A stretch of DNA of 64,000 nucleotides from Piper betle. Lineage: Eukaryota; Streptophyta; Magnoliopsida; Piperales; Piperaceae. The translations under genes were made by a program, and so were the position numbers. The stretch lies in the NCBI GenBank assembly GCA_033002965.1, contig JAURVB010012306.1, forward strand, positions 16,252-80,251, written 5' to 3'. Below, piece after piece: positions 1-11,899 of this stretch. Positions within the stretch are counted from its first letter, which is position 1. The number at the start of each line of letters is the position of its first letter. Below the pieces are notes generated by a model, which saw only the letters and a program-made list of their open reading frames with translations, searched no databases and had not been told where the DNA came from.

Positions 1-2147
1 AGTTTGAGGAACTTCTTCCTTGCCAAAGTCCTCAACTGTTTGATCCTCCCTGAAAACTACATCTCTGCTTCGAATCAGTTTTCTATTCTTAGGATCCCAA
101 AGTTTGTATCCAAACTTATCATCACCATATCCCAGAAAGATACATTCCACAGCTCTAGAGTCAAGCTTAGCCCTTTCCTCCTTGGGCACATGTGCAAAGG
201 CTTTACAACCAAAGACTCTCAAATGTGAATAACTGACCTTTTTGTCACTCTAAACCCTTTCTGGTATGTCACTGTCCAGAGAATGTGTGGGAGATCTGTT
301 GATTAAATAACAAGTTGTGCTCATGGCTTCACCCCAGAAGTTTTTAGGCAACTTAGCTGAAGACAACATACTCCTAACCCTCTCAGAGATGGTCCTATTC
401 ATTCTTTCGGCCACTCCATTATGTTGAGGAGTATAAGGAACCGTCCTCTCATGCCTAATCCCATGCTTGCTACAATATTCATCAAACTCAACAGAATAAT
501 ATTCACCACCATTATCACTTCTAAGACATTTTAAGAGCTTACCGGTTTCTCATTCAACCAATACATGAAAATTCTTAAAGATGTCAAAAACATCACTTTT
601 ATTTTTCATGCCATAAGCCCACACCTTCCTAAAAGTATCATCAATTAAAGTGACAAAATAAATAGAACCGCCAAGAGATTTTACCTCCATAGGCCCACAC
701 ACATTAGAGTGTAACAACTCAAGAACTTTTGACTTCCTTGTACTTGTGCTTGCAAAGGATGTCCTACGTTGTTTCCCAACCAAACAATGGTCACAAGGAC
801 TAATTGTGATGTCCTTGACCTTGGGAAGGAGATTTAACTTCTTCAAAGTCTCTAGTCCCTTCTCACTCATGTGTCCCAATCGATGGTGCCACAAATCAGC
901 AGTGGAATCAAATGAGGAGATACTAACCTCCCCTCGAACCAGACTCATCTCAGTTTTGTACAAACTGCAACACTTCTTCCCTTTAGCAACAACAAGAGAA
1001 CCTTTCACAAGTTTCCACACACCTTGTGCAAATTGTGAACAAAATCCTTCATCATCAAGCACTCCGGTTGACAACAAACTCATCCTTAAATCTGGAATAT
1101 GTCTGACCTTTTTAAGCACCAATCTGTAACCTGTGTTTGTTACTATATGCACATCTCCAAGTCCCACAATTTTGGAAGAATCACTATTTCTCATCTTCAT
1201 TATTCTCAAATCTAAAGATTCATAGGTAGTAAAGAAATTTCTGCTTGGAGTTGCATGAAATGATGCTCCCGAGTCAACTACCCAACTAGCATCACAATCA
1301 GCCATCAAACAATCATTCCCATAATTAGAAAGAATCACTATGTCATCATGTACAACATTAGTGTTCGTTTCTCCTTGATCCTTGTTGTCCTTATTTTTCA
1401 AGTCTTTCTTGAGCTTCCAACAATCCTTCTTCATATGACCTGTCTTGTCACAATAATAACACTTCAAGTGCTTCCTAGATTTAGACCTTCCTCGACTCTT
1501 ATCCCTTATGTCTGTGTCTCTATTTCTCGATCTACCTCTTGCCTCTTCTAACACTAATGCATGAGACCCTGAAGTTGGTAAAGATTTTCTTCTCACCTCC
1601 TCATTCAATAAACTACTTGTTACCATGTCCATTGTGAGTTTTCCATCCGGAGAAGCATTGTTCAAAGATTTCACCAATGTTTCCGAACTCTCTGGCAAAG
1701 TGTTGAAGAGCAGGATAGCTTGTCATTCCTCATCTAGAGTCATCTTCATCCTGGCAAGTTGAGTAATAATACTCTTCATCTCATTGAGATGCTCACTTAT
1801 GCAATTCCATCCTTATACCTCAAATTCACCAATTTCCTTATCAAAAGGGTCTTATTGCCATCAGTATTCCTCTCATAAACTTCTTGGAGTTTATCCCATA
1901 TTGCTTTTGAGGACGTCAATTCAGAAACATGATAATGCACAACTTCATCCACCCATTGTCTCAAACAGGCCATAGCCTTCTTATCCAATTTATTCCAATC
2001 CTTTTCAGTCACCTCTGCCGGTTTTTGACCAGTGATAGGTTCATATAAATCCTTGGAATATAGATGATCAATCATCTTTCCTTTCCAATAATGCCAGTTA
2101 CTAGGCCCCTTAAGATATATCATCTTAACATACTTCTCATCAGCCAT
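1..2147 (-). pseudogene. Ty1/copia gag-pol, 5' part, decayed (left copy)
   Basis: Reading leftwards, this is the first part of a copia polyprotein: Gag from 2147, a CCHC zinc knuckle (CYYCDKTGHMKKDC, near 1470), an aspartic protease (VVDSGASFHAT, near 1270), the HHCC integrase head (HHRLGH..CDHC) and the start of the integrase core; it runs off the window at 1. It is dead. A 1-nt deletion near 1797-1800 breaks Gag after YKDGIA, a TGA interrupts Gag just upstream of LPESSETL (about 1721), and AGA has become TGA at 547-549, ending the 382-codon frame that starts at 1698. The first catalytic Asp of integrase reads Asn (HSNVCGP, against HSDVCGP in the copy at 62-64 kb). The two copies are collinear (offset 62288). 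Family assignment is certain; the lineage (Tnt1-like) is an inference. Confidence 0.93.
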
Positions 2148-2252
2148 CTTGTTGAAATATAAATCACAGACACACCAACTAGGCTCTTAGAAATTTCGTC
2201 GAACACCTAGTGGGCATCAAATATCAACAACCAAAACTTGCAAACCTGTTGG

Positions 2253-2265
2253 CTCTTATACCACT
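2253..2265 (-). other. Primer binding site of left copia element
   Basis: On the minus strand the LTR end is followed at once by AGTGGTATAAGAGCC. This resembles the initiator-tRNA-Met complement TGGTATCAGAGC used by most plant copia elements, with C changed to A. Position and orientation agree with a minus-strand element whose 5' LTR is 2266-2793. Confidence 0.7.
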
Positions 2266-2793
2266 TGTTGGGATTAACCAAACAAACCAAATACAAATCC
2301 CCTTATTTCAACATATAAGGATGAAAAGTACCAAGCAAATAGAGAGAGACAATAAAAAAATTTTACATGGAAAACCCTAAATTTGGGGAAAAACCACGGG
2401 GCAAACAACCCGATAAAATTCAGTATATCACAATTTTGATACAGAATAAATCAACAAGAGAACAAACTCCCCAATACTAATTTACTGTACTTTCTACAAA
2501 ATTGGTATAAAATCGTAAAGATATTAAAGGAAGAATATTATATATTAAAAACTTGGCGAAGTTACCATTGATAATTGCAAGTTAATCTCAACAAAATATT
2601 CACATTTTTTCAATCCACAAAAAATTTTTCTCTCTCTGCGGCAACAATTTTTCCCTAAAACCCAAAAACCAAGAAATCAAAGAAAAAATATATCATGCAT
2701 TACTTTTATTTCTTTCAACTATCCAAATCTTAAAAATTTTAATTTTTATTCAAAATAAACCTAAAATTTTTTGTATTTAAAGACAACCTAACA
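2266..2793 (-). repeat. 5' LTR of left copia element
   Basis: A 528-bp LTR running from TGTTGGGATTAACCA to ACAACCTAACA on the plus strand (TG...CA ends). It aligns along its whole length with the LTR at 59878-60416, with scattered substitutions and small indels. It is a 5' LTR because the PBS and Gag lie on its left in minus orientation. The target duplication cannot be tested because the other end is outside the window; the adjacent five bases at 2794 are CCATT. Confidence 0.85.
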
Positions 2794-5700
2794 CCATTGC
2801 AGTCTTGTCGCTGTCGTGGAGCATTGCCGCCACTCCAACGCCTTGCTGTTATCCATCACCCTGCTGACCGGCCAGGAAGAAGAGTCGGAGCCGCCAAAGT
2901 CTCCCCATGCCACTTTGTTGATCACTGTCACAAAGAAGTAGAAAGTCTTGCCCATTGCCTCTGCAATCTCGCCTCTGTGCTACTGTTCGCCACCTTTGTT
3001 GTCGTCTTCCCTTACCGTCATTTCCATGAAAACGGAGCTTGCCACTGTTTCGAAGTGGAACCATTCTCAGCATCACTACCTGCCGTCTAGAAGTCATTGC
3101 CGAGTGTCTTTTCTGCGACCTACAGCCGTGAATTCTCGCCCAAGATCCAAACTTTTCACTCGCCGGAGCAACCGGTGGAGGAGCTGCGTTGCTTTGAAGT
3201 GATGCGACGTGCTGCCTTAAGGAGAGCCCAAGCCCCGGTGTTGCAGTCTGCCATCACTGGAACAGGAGTGCTGGAGTCTAACCTTGCCCTTGCCGGCCTC
3301 TACTGCATCTCGCCATCTTGTTGCCGCTTCGAAGAAGTCCACCGTATTGTATTCCTGCCCCCGGAGTTAAGGAGCTGATCATAGCCATTGCCAAGGAATT
3401 GCAGCCCTCACCATCCTATTGTCCAAGCATTGTCTCAAAGTTTGTTGTCAAAGCTTTGCATCTGCCGCCTCATACCCGGAGCTGGCTTGCTGAAGCCAAA
3501 GTGCTACCAGGGAGTTGTCGTCCCATTGCCACATCTCCCAGCCGTGGAGCCGACTCCAAGTACTTGCAGGGAGGGAAGACGAGCCAACTCGAAGCAGTTG
3601 TCGTGTGTTCCGGTCGCTGGAAAAAGCCACAAAGGCGCCGACTTTAGAGCTTGAAGCCTTGCCAGGGACATGCCACGCGACTGTAACCTTGAAGAAGTGG
3701 AGGAGGAAGCCTCATGGTCTGCTTACGTGCTTGTCCGCGACCGGCTCGGTCAGTTGCACCGCTAAGTGCTGACCGCGTCCACTTGTAGACGTGTCACATC
3801 AAGATCAACTACCGGGCCCACGGAATAGTTCTGTTGGAATCCCCTCAAGCCCATTACAAGTCCAGACTACTCAAGCTCAATGCCTGGCCCAGGCCCATCA
3901 GCAGTGAACCGGGCCACACTGCAGCAGTGCGATCAAACCTGGCTGGTTCGGTTCAACTTGAATATAACTTGGATTTTATTTAGAGACTTTCCTGCACTTC
4001 AGCAGTGTAACTCGGTACCGTAATGTTTTTTAGCATTCCAAACACTGTGCGAGGTTATTTTAAGCATTTCCAGACAATAAAGAGACAAACCAAAGTATCG
4101 GAGTCAAAGCTATCAAGGTCGAATTTATTTAAAGTCGATAAAAAATTTACTATTATATGTTAAGTGTAAAATTTAAAAAAATTATTCGTGGTTATTAAAC
4201 CACCGCGGACTGACTAAGGCCATAAGGAACTAACTAAAATTCATACATATGTCCTCGCTCACTCACCGCACTCTTATATTTTTATTTTTATTTGCTCGAA
4301 TGATTTTTTTTCTCTATAAAGGGTGCCTTTAGTACTACCAAACTTGTCAAGTTATCATACTTATCTCGAAGCAAAGCCTGATTTGTAGGCCTAAAATCCC
4401 ACACCCAAACAACTAGGTACACATATTACATACCATTGGAACTAGAACGACAAGGTGAATCAAAATCTTAAATAAGTGAAATTATCCGATAATCTATTGT
4501 TCATAAATTACAATAATGTACACTCTAATGTGTCTAGATGACAATCTATTGTCATCCGGACACTCTTTCGTGTTGATATGAATGCACATCATAAATTTGT
4601 CTAAAACTTTTAAAAATTATGTACATTTGTTTATCATAACTAACACACCAGTCAACTGAGCACAACAAACGGTCTAATAAATAGTATAATATATATTAAT
4701 CGAGCAACCAAATACCAGTATTATTCGACTAATAAATCAAACTAAATCAAACCAAAGCAACTCAAGTCCACGGGATAAAATCCCGAGTGAAGCTTAGATT
4801 TTACAAATAGTTTTCAAGGTCAGTTATGGGTGGGTAATTATAGGTTATTTTAAAAAAAACATCCATAACTCCTCAGTCATTACATAAAAATATATATTCA
4901 CTATTTTTGGTAATACACACACCCAGGTAACAAGGTAACCAAATTACTATTGTTAAACTTCCCCACATCTAACAGAAAACAAAAAAAAAAAAGCTAAAAG
5001 GCTTGCTAATATTAAAATTCAAATCTAAAACTAAACCAACAAGGTAAACCTTGCAGGTATGCTACAATCTACTCTTATTACCCACCTCTGATTAAAAGTA
5101 CAATATTTTGTCAATCAAAATATAATAAAAATAAAAATAAAAATAAATTAAATAATTGTAATGTATTCAATTATTTAAGTATGATCTATTTTTAAAATTA
5201 GAGTTAATTAGAATTTATATCTTATATATTAAATTATTATATTTTTTTGTTTTATTATTCAACTAAAATTTATCAATTATATGTGGCCCACATCTTCCTA
5301 TTTGTTACACAACGGCTCATGAGTGTGGAGTCTAGGGCCAAAGTGATTGGTAAGTTTGTACCGGCGTACGTACCTGGGAAATTGATATGGCCAATTCATC
5401 ATGTGATATTTTTAAACGCAAAAACACCTCAGCACGTTATTGGATGATCCTGTGATAAGCGGTGTGGGAAATATTTCTGAGCAGATTTCGATTGAAATTA
5501 AAATAACTGAGCTAGCCCAACAGAAATTGACGATTCAATTTAATTATTATTAAAATTTGGTTTGTTTCGGTTTACTATATGGATAATATTTTAAGTAATT
5601 ATGATGGTTAAATTATATTATAATTTTATTTATATAAGTAATATTTAATTTTCATATTATTTTGATAATTTTGGTTTGCAGCCCAAACCGAACCGAAATT

Positions 5701-6400
5701 GAGGAGATAATTTTTTATTGGTTTCAGTTCGGTTTGAGCTTGTAATTCTGTTTGGGTCGGTGCCTCAATTGGCTGACCGTAGGACTGATTGGAATCGTTC
5801 CATTCGCTCTGGCCTAGAAAGAACAACACAAGACCTATTTGTTATAACTTGGATATTCACTTCAACTCTAAAATGCATTGGTTATTATTGCTTATTTTTC
5901 ATGTTGCCATGCTGCACTGAAACCTTAATTGCCCAAAAAATTAAAGAATGTAGAGTTTATTTTTAAAAAATAAAGAATAAAATAGAATAAAATGAAAAAG
6001 AAAAACGCATGGGATAGTTCTCCATAGTTCCACAAGCACGTTCTTTTTTAAATTTTCAGCAAATAAGAATCAGAGCTAAGCAAACATCAAAGCCCTTTTC
6101 TTGGTAACTAAAAGAAACCAAACTAAGAGGCCATTTTATGTACATTATGGACAGCGACAACGTCCATACAAATTCAGATAGCAAACCATCAAACTTCAAT
6201 GCATGTGCTTATACTTATTCCGTTCGTTGCTCAAGGTTTGAGTGCTCTCACCAAAATCATTTCCAAACAACCATATCAACGCCCTCATCTTCATGAAAAC
6301 CATGGACAAAGATATATAGTTTGAGTTAACAAAACCTTCTTTAAGATCAGTTCAATAACATTTATTAACAAATCTTAACTAGAACTATGTTGAAGAGAAA
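2794..6400. other. Intergenic; GC-rich stretch, then AT-rich DNA
   Basis: About 2794-3960 is moderately GC-rich and full of TTGCCG/GCCGCC words; its overlapping open frames on both strands look like composition artefacts and match no family I know. From about 3960 the sequence is AT-rich, with a poly-A run near 4980 and a CCGAACCGAA-rich patch near 5680-5760. No gene, RNA or complete mobile element was recognised. Confidence 0.5.
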
Positions 6401-6416
6401 GCACTAAGTGAAAGGA

Positions 6417-7217
6417 TCATACAATGAAATGAGTTCGCTTTTTTAGTGGAGAGAGGTTTGTTGTATAGCTCAACCTGCGACTCATCATCATCAACTCACC
6501 CAGAGTTGGAGCTCTCTTTCCAATCTGTCTGCAATTATTGCTGTGATCCTCATCTGTAGTTGAAGCTTCACGATCTTGGTGGCTAACATTGTCCAAGAAA
6601 TTACCTGGCTTGGGAGCTAACAGCGGGAACAGGAACTCAATCACTGAACTTGGAAAACAACCACCATTTTCACCTGGTAAGTTGGGTGTGTCCTCTGATT
6701 GTTTTGCAACTGCTTGCAGCTGGTTACTGAAAGGACCATGTTCCCGATTAGGAATTTGAACTAGCTTTGATGGGTCCAGTGATTGATTAAATAGAACTAT
6801 GTCTTTTACAGGGGAGTGGTCTATGTCGATTGAGAAGACTTCATAGTCTGATTGAGAAAAGCAATCGTCAGTATCGATGTAAAAACAATCATTGGATGTT
6901 TTCTCTTCTTCTTCAGAACTTGTGGTTGAGAGAGGAGAACAACATGAAGAGGAACTCATAATCAGCTGTTGCTTGTTGGGTGAATCAGAATGGTGCTGAG
7001 AGAAGAAATCCCATGGCTTTCCTTGTTTTTCTTCCCAGATAAATGGAATGGACACTGCAAGCTTTGGTGGAAGTTGGAGACGAACAATGGCAAGCTATGT
7101 CTCAGGTTGCCAGTCTTTCTTTGGCTTGCCAGGTTTCTCTTCCCAAAGAAATGGAATAGAGATTGTTTGCTTGCATCTTTGTTGTTCAGAATATTGTCTC
7201 ACTACTCCAACCTCCAT
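6417..7217 (-). pseudogene. DUF688-like IPFLWEEKPGKP-motif protein with in-frame TAG
   Basis: Read from an ATG at 7215-7217, a 266-codon frame begins MEVGVVRQYSEQQ, then has a first SIPFLWEEKPGKPKKDW motif, a TAG at 7095-7097, and in the same frame a second SIPFIWEEKQGKPWDF motif from 7055. Duplicated IPF.WEE.PGKP motifs near the N terminus, an acidic serine-rich middle and a C-terminal PTLGELMMMSRRLSY block are typical of plant DUF688-type proteins of unknown function. The TAG probably replaced CAG: the reading frame on both sides is well kept. Without readthrough only a 212-residue product from the internal ATG at 7055 is possible. I call it a recently silenced gene; a sequencing error or a functional short form are alternatives. 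Confidence 0.65.
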
Positions 7218-7640
7218 TTTTCACAGGAACAATGAGACTCAACCTATTCCTGTTTGAGGGGTTTGCAATTTAATATAAAGTGGCACAGAAGTGGAGCAGA
7301 TGAGTGCAAAAACCTGCAACTAAACCATTTTTCTCTGACTTACCTGCTCCATTTTCTTCTCTTCAATTATGTAATAGATCGAAACATCACAGGACAAAAG
7401 AATGACAATAATCCAATTTCCTTTAAAGAGTTTCTCAGACGTGATAAGTTTTTAGAGATGAAATACAAAATAAAAGAGATAAATCAAATACTTCTCAAAG
7501 AATGATGTGAAGTTGTGAACTATAAAAATACCTATAATGAAAAATTGGGTGACTAAAAGAAAGAATCAATTAACAAAAAGCAGAAAGAAAGGGAATTCTT
7601 TGAATGGCTCATGCTACTGGCATCATTTCCAATAATCAAA
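7218..7640. other. Gap between DUF688-like gene and kinase pseudogene
   Basis: The two flanking loci are on the same strand. The stretch would hold the promoter of the DUF688-like gene and the 3' region of the kinase locus. A short plus-strand frame (7254-7505) has no recognisable features and I do not call it. Confidence 0.4.
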
Positions 7641-7710
7641 TTGTCATCAACAAATCCAACAACAGAGGAGTCTTCTTTGGCATCTCTCTGCTAATCTTCT
7701 GGCCTTGTGC

Positions 7711-10300
7711 CTATTGTAAGTATGAACTGGGTCTAATGGATTCATGAATCTGGACAACCTCAGCCTTGCTTGGTCTCTTTCTAGAGGAGCCTCTGATGTG
7801 AAGACAAGCCCTAACTTCATGATTTGGATCAGTTCAATCACAGCAAACTCTCTTAGCCTCTTATCAAGGCAGTCTGATGCAGAGCCCTTCTCCAGAAGAT
7901 CTCTCACATAATCATACAAAATTATCACCCTTCTTGAAGCTGGGTTCTCCACAGGTTTCCTCCCTGTTACAAGCTCTAACAAAATAACTTCATAGCTATA
8001 TACGTCACATTTATCTCCATACCTCAATCTCAAGCCCTGAGAGGCCAATTCTGGAGCAACATACCCCACTGAAGTATGAAACTTTGTTAAAGCATTGTTC
8101 CCAAAGATGGGCAACAATTTCCCCAATCCATAATCAGACAACCTGGGTTCAAACACCTCATCTAAAATAATGTTACTGGATTTGATATTCAAATGCAATA
8201 CTTGTGACTTACCATGAAGGTGAGCAAGAGCTTTAGCTGTGCCGAAGGCTATTCGGAACCGTCTTGACCAGTGAAGATTACTCCTGCTGATTCCAATACT
8301 AGATCCAGAATAACTGTACTCATGTAGGTGATGATATAAACTTCCATTGGTAACAAATTCTGATAATATCAGCTGCATTGACCAATAGTAGCCATGAAAA
8401 GCAACAAGGTTAGGGTGATGAAGATTTCCAAGCCGCCCAATAACCTGCTCAAACTGACCTTGGTTTCTGACCCTTCCCAATGTTTCAAGCTTCTTTACTG
8501 CAATTGAAACCACACCATCAAAGGTGGTCTTATACTCTGTCCCAATAGAACCTCCTACCACCAGACAATCTTTGTCAAGAAGGGCCTTGGTGCCTGCTTC
8601 CCAATCTAAATGCTTGGATGGTAATGTCTTGCTGAAAGTACAAGTTTGCCAATAATGAGATTCGAATCAGAAGATACAGCAGGCGTACTCTCCACAACCA
8701 TGGTCTCATCCGGCTTCCAATCCCGGACTCTGATATTCATTATAGCTGTGATACAGACACCGGTAAGACTCACAACAGCTGCAACTATAGCAACAATGGC
8801 AGAAACGCTGAGTTTTCTACCGGCTCTTGATTCTACACAGCCTCCCGAAGTGGAGAAACAAAGAACAAGAGGAGATCCACATAGCTAAGGACTGAGGATG
8901 AAAGCAGAGACCCCAAATTGCTGGATTATGGGATCAGCAGGAATTGTCCAGAGAGATTGTTGGATAATAGATTCAAGTGTGTTAACAATGATAAAATACT
9001 AAGCGATAAGGGAATTGGTCCTGTCAAAAAATTATGTGCAAGACCAAGAAACTGCATTTCTGATAACTGTCCTAGAGTTGCTGGAATCGAACCATTTAAG
9101 CGATTGTCATGAAGATCGAGAACTTCAAGAAATGTCAAATTGTTCAGGTTAGCCGGAATTGTTCCCTCAAGCTGATTACCAGAAATATCCATGCATAAAT
9201 GGCAAGATAGATGGTTCATAATCAAAAAAATAAATTGCTAACCTTGTTCATAATCAGAAACAACCGGCATGCTAACAAACTTACAATTCAAGAAGAAATC
9301 TGCAGTTGCCCAGACCATCCGGGATTTGGCCGTTGAGACGAAGATTGTCAAATCCAACACCTGAAGAAGATCAATAGTTCCTAACTCAACGGGGATCATC
9401 CTCTGGATGGAATTACCTCCCAGCCTCAACACGGACAAACTCTTCATATTACCAATCTCAGCTGGTAAGCTCCCATTCAATTGATTGAAACCCAAATCCA
9501 AACTCCTCATGCGCAAGCAGTGGCAATGCTGGGAGGAATCACACCACTCAACACCATTGCCTGCAACATCCGACACCGCCATGCGCTCACTACAAGTCCT
9601 GATCTCAGGTATCTGCCCGGCAAAAGCACAAGAGCTCAAACGGCACGGATCCACTAAACAAGTTACAAGCTAAATCCAAGAACCCCAAACTTTGGCAAAT
9701 ATCCAACAACCCAACAATGCCCCCTTCAAATGAATTCTCCCGTAACGAGATGTAAGCCATAGACAAAGAAGTACACGGCCTCATCGGAAACTCGACGGAG
9801 AAGTTATTGAACGACAGATCAATCCCTTCGAGTCTCAAACTGCTGCCAACCGTACCAGGGACTTACCAGATAGATAGTTCCTCGAAAAAGAAAAGAATCT
9901 CGTTCTGAAACAATCCTAGAACAGTGCCGGCGGGACTTCGCTGGTGAACAAGTTCTGCGACAAATAAAGTAAACGGAGGTTTCTAAGGTTGCCGATGAAG
10001 CCAGGAACGGCACCGGTGAGTGCGTTCCGGCTCACGTTGATCTTCCTCGGTGTCGCAATGCTAGCGTACTGCTCAGGTATGGTTCCCACGAAACTGTTGT
10101 TATAAACAGACAAGATCTGGAGGAACCCAAGGCTGGACAGGGACGGCGACAGGACGACGGCGAGGCCGGCATTGTGCAGCAGTACCTTCTGCACATTGCC
10201 CCCTGCGTCACAGAACACGACGGAGAAGTTGCGGCAAGAGTCAAGGTCCGGGGACGAGAGGTGTGAGATGGGTCGTCGGAGGGTTCATCCATATTATTAG
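7711..10300 (-). pseudogene. LRR receptor-like kinase pseudogene (At1g12460 type)
   Basis: Fragments in order on the minus strand match one gene. N-terminal cap near 10290-10200 (SDDPSHT.., CDAGGNVQKV), LRRs from 10218 to 8926 (GTIPEQYASI, LRLEGIDLSFNNFS, MRSLDLGFNQLNGS, LEVLDLHDNRLNGSIP), a membrane segment near 8770-8820 (SVSAIVAIVAAVVSLTGVCI), then the kinase at 8640-7711. The kinase has SIGTEYK, AVKKL, HLNIKSSN, LSDYGLGK, VGYVAPEL and CDVYSYEVILLELVTGRKP. HLN in place of HRD and DYG in place of DFG are normal for this subfamily, so they are not damage. Damage is clear elsewhere: frame changes in the LRRs, a 1-nt deletion before FSKTLPSKH (about 8640), another in the last helix (about 7770), and no signal peptide upstream of 10300. 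Confidence 0.9.
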
Positions 10301-10550
10301 CAGACGATGTTCCGTAAGTTAATAAAAAAATTTTATTTTTAAGTTAATTATTAAATTAAGAGACCCTCCAAAGGGACTATCAATGATATTAGATCTTAGT
10401 TAGGGGGCCTAAAGTCTTATATTTTTTATGGATATTTGGCTGCCTAGAGGCACAATTATAGCTTTAGGCTTTTACTTATTTTGGATGGAAAGTTGTCATG
10501 ATATTGATTGCTAAATTTTGTCCTTCTATGCATTGGTAAAGTCTAATTTG
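10301..10550. other. AT-rich spacer
   Basis: Short AT-rich stretch between the truncated 5' end of the kinase pseudogene and retroelement-like sequence. No feature seen. Confidence 0.4.
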
Positions 10551-10551
10551 T

Positions 10552-11450
10552 GTGCAAGGATTAGTGGATGAATGTCAATTCAGACTCTTAGTCGATGATA
10601 TTGTTGAAATCTTAGGTGTTTCAAATAGAGGGGATGTCACCTATTTTGAAAATTTGATTTTAGATGTCCTGTGTCAAAAATATATTCTTGAAGCCAAACT
10701 TAGTGAAAGAGTGTTGAAATCTAAAGTAAGATATAAGAATCTGGTGAATGCTAAAGATTTTACACCAATTGCTTTCACTTTTTTGCATATTATGGTAACA
10801 AATATGCTGCCAAAAGGAAGTCATTTAAATGATTTTAGTAGTTTTGGAGTTTATTTGCTATAAATGTTTGCCAGTTGAAGGCAAATCAACCTTCTAATTT
10901 TGATTCCTAATCACATGATTGGGTGTCAAAGTCAAGGAAGATGTGGCTTACCATAAGTTTGGATATTGGCTGCCATATTTTTTAAGAAAAGGATAGGGCT
11001 CAACTGATATTGTGGAGATGTGTTAGTTCGCATGGTGAACATTGTGTCAATTGAGCCTCGGTCAGCCTCTTGAAACAACAAAAGGTATTGAATTGAACCT
11101 AATTCTCTTGAAAAAGCTAATGATGATGATCCTCGGTGGGAATGGGAACTCAATGAAGCCCTAGAAGCAATTGATGTAATTAGGGAATTCGATTTGGAAT
11201 CGAATAATAATGATAGGTACATGGAGGATGTTCCTATAGCCGAAGAGAATCTATCAGTCAAATGTGTCAGATAGCTTAGCTGATCATTTTGATCAGTTAA
11301 ATACTCAATTGGATTCCATGGATGCTCAGTTAATTAGTTATGGTGAGTAATTCAGAATGATTACTAGCCAAATTGGTAATTTGGAAGATCAATTAATTCG
11401 GATGGAGATGACTTAAGAGAGATACATTTGAGATTTTTGTGTTGCTTATT
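10552..11450 (+). pseudogene. Possible plant retroelement ORF remnant
   Basis: A frame of about 100 codons (10552-10863) containing FTPIAFTFLHIMVTNMLPKGSHLN resembles the plant-specific transposon protein found in some retroelements. After stops and shifts, a heptad-like stretch follows at about 11280-11400 (DHFDQLNTQLDSMDAQLI, then SQIGNLEDQLIRMEM), then a GATGACAAAG..GGGGGAA tail near 11550, which in such elements follows the ORF. The order fits; the similarity is weak and from memory, so I regard this as a tentative remnant. Confidence 0.3.
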
Positions 11451-11899
11451 ATATACCTTTAAGGGGTTATCATTTTGCTACCAACCCAGATGGCTCTCCT
11501 TGACAAGATTAGTCTTAGTGTTTTTCCCTCGTGAATTTTACTTTCTTTTTGAGATGACAAAGCGGGGGAAATATTTGTTTTAGGGATTGCCAAATGTAGG
11601 GGGAGTGTGTGTTAATAAATGTATGGGGAGTGTTTATTTTATTTTTGTGATTTCATTAGCTTAGCATTGATTTTATTTATTTGAGATGAATTGAAATACT
11701 AACGCTTTCGTATACGTAAAAGGATTTCTTTTGAAGCACGCTTGCTATTGACTTTCTCGAAGTATTGAAGGACTGGTTAAAGCTATGGAGCTAATATCAA
11801 GAAGATGATCTTCGGTGCTTGCTTCATTAGGATTGACCTCTAAATTGTGTTACAAAGTTACATATGTTGTAATTATGAAAAAGGGGTAGATTGTTCAGT

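Noticed and set aside
2797..3772. Overlapping frames in the GC-rich stretch right of the left LTR
   Set aside because: Six overlapping frames on both strands, no domain, no splice pattern; treated as composition effect.
10552..10863. A host gene of 103 codons
   Set aside because: Looks more like a fragment of a plant retroelement protein; no start context, and stops follow at once.
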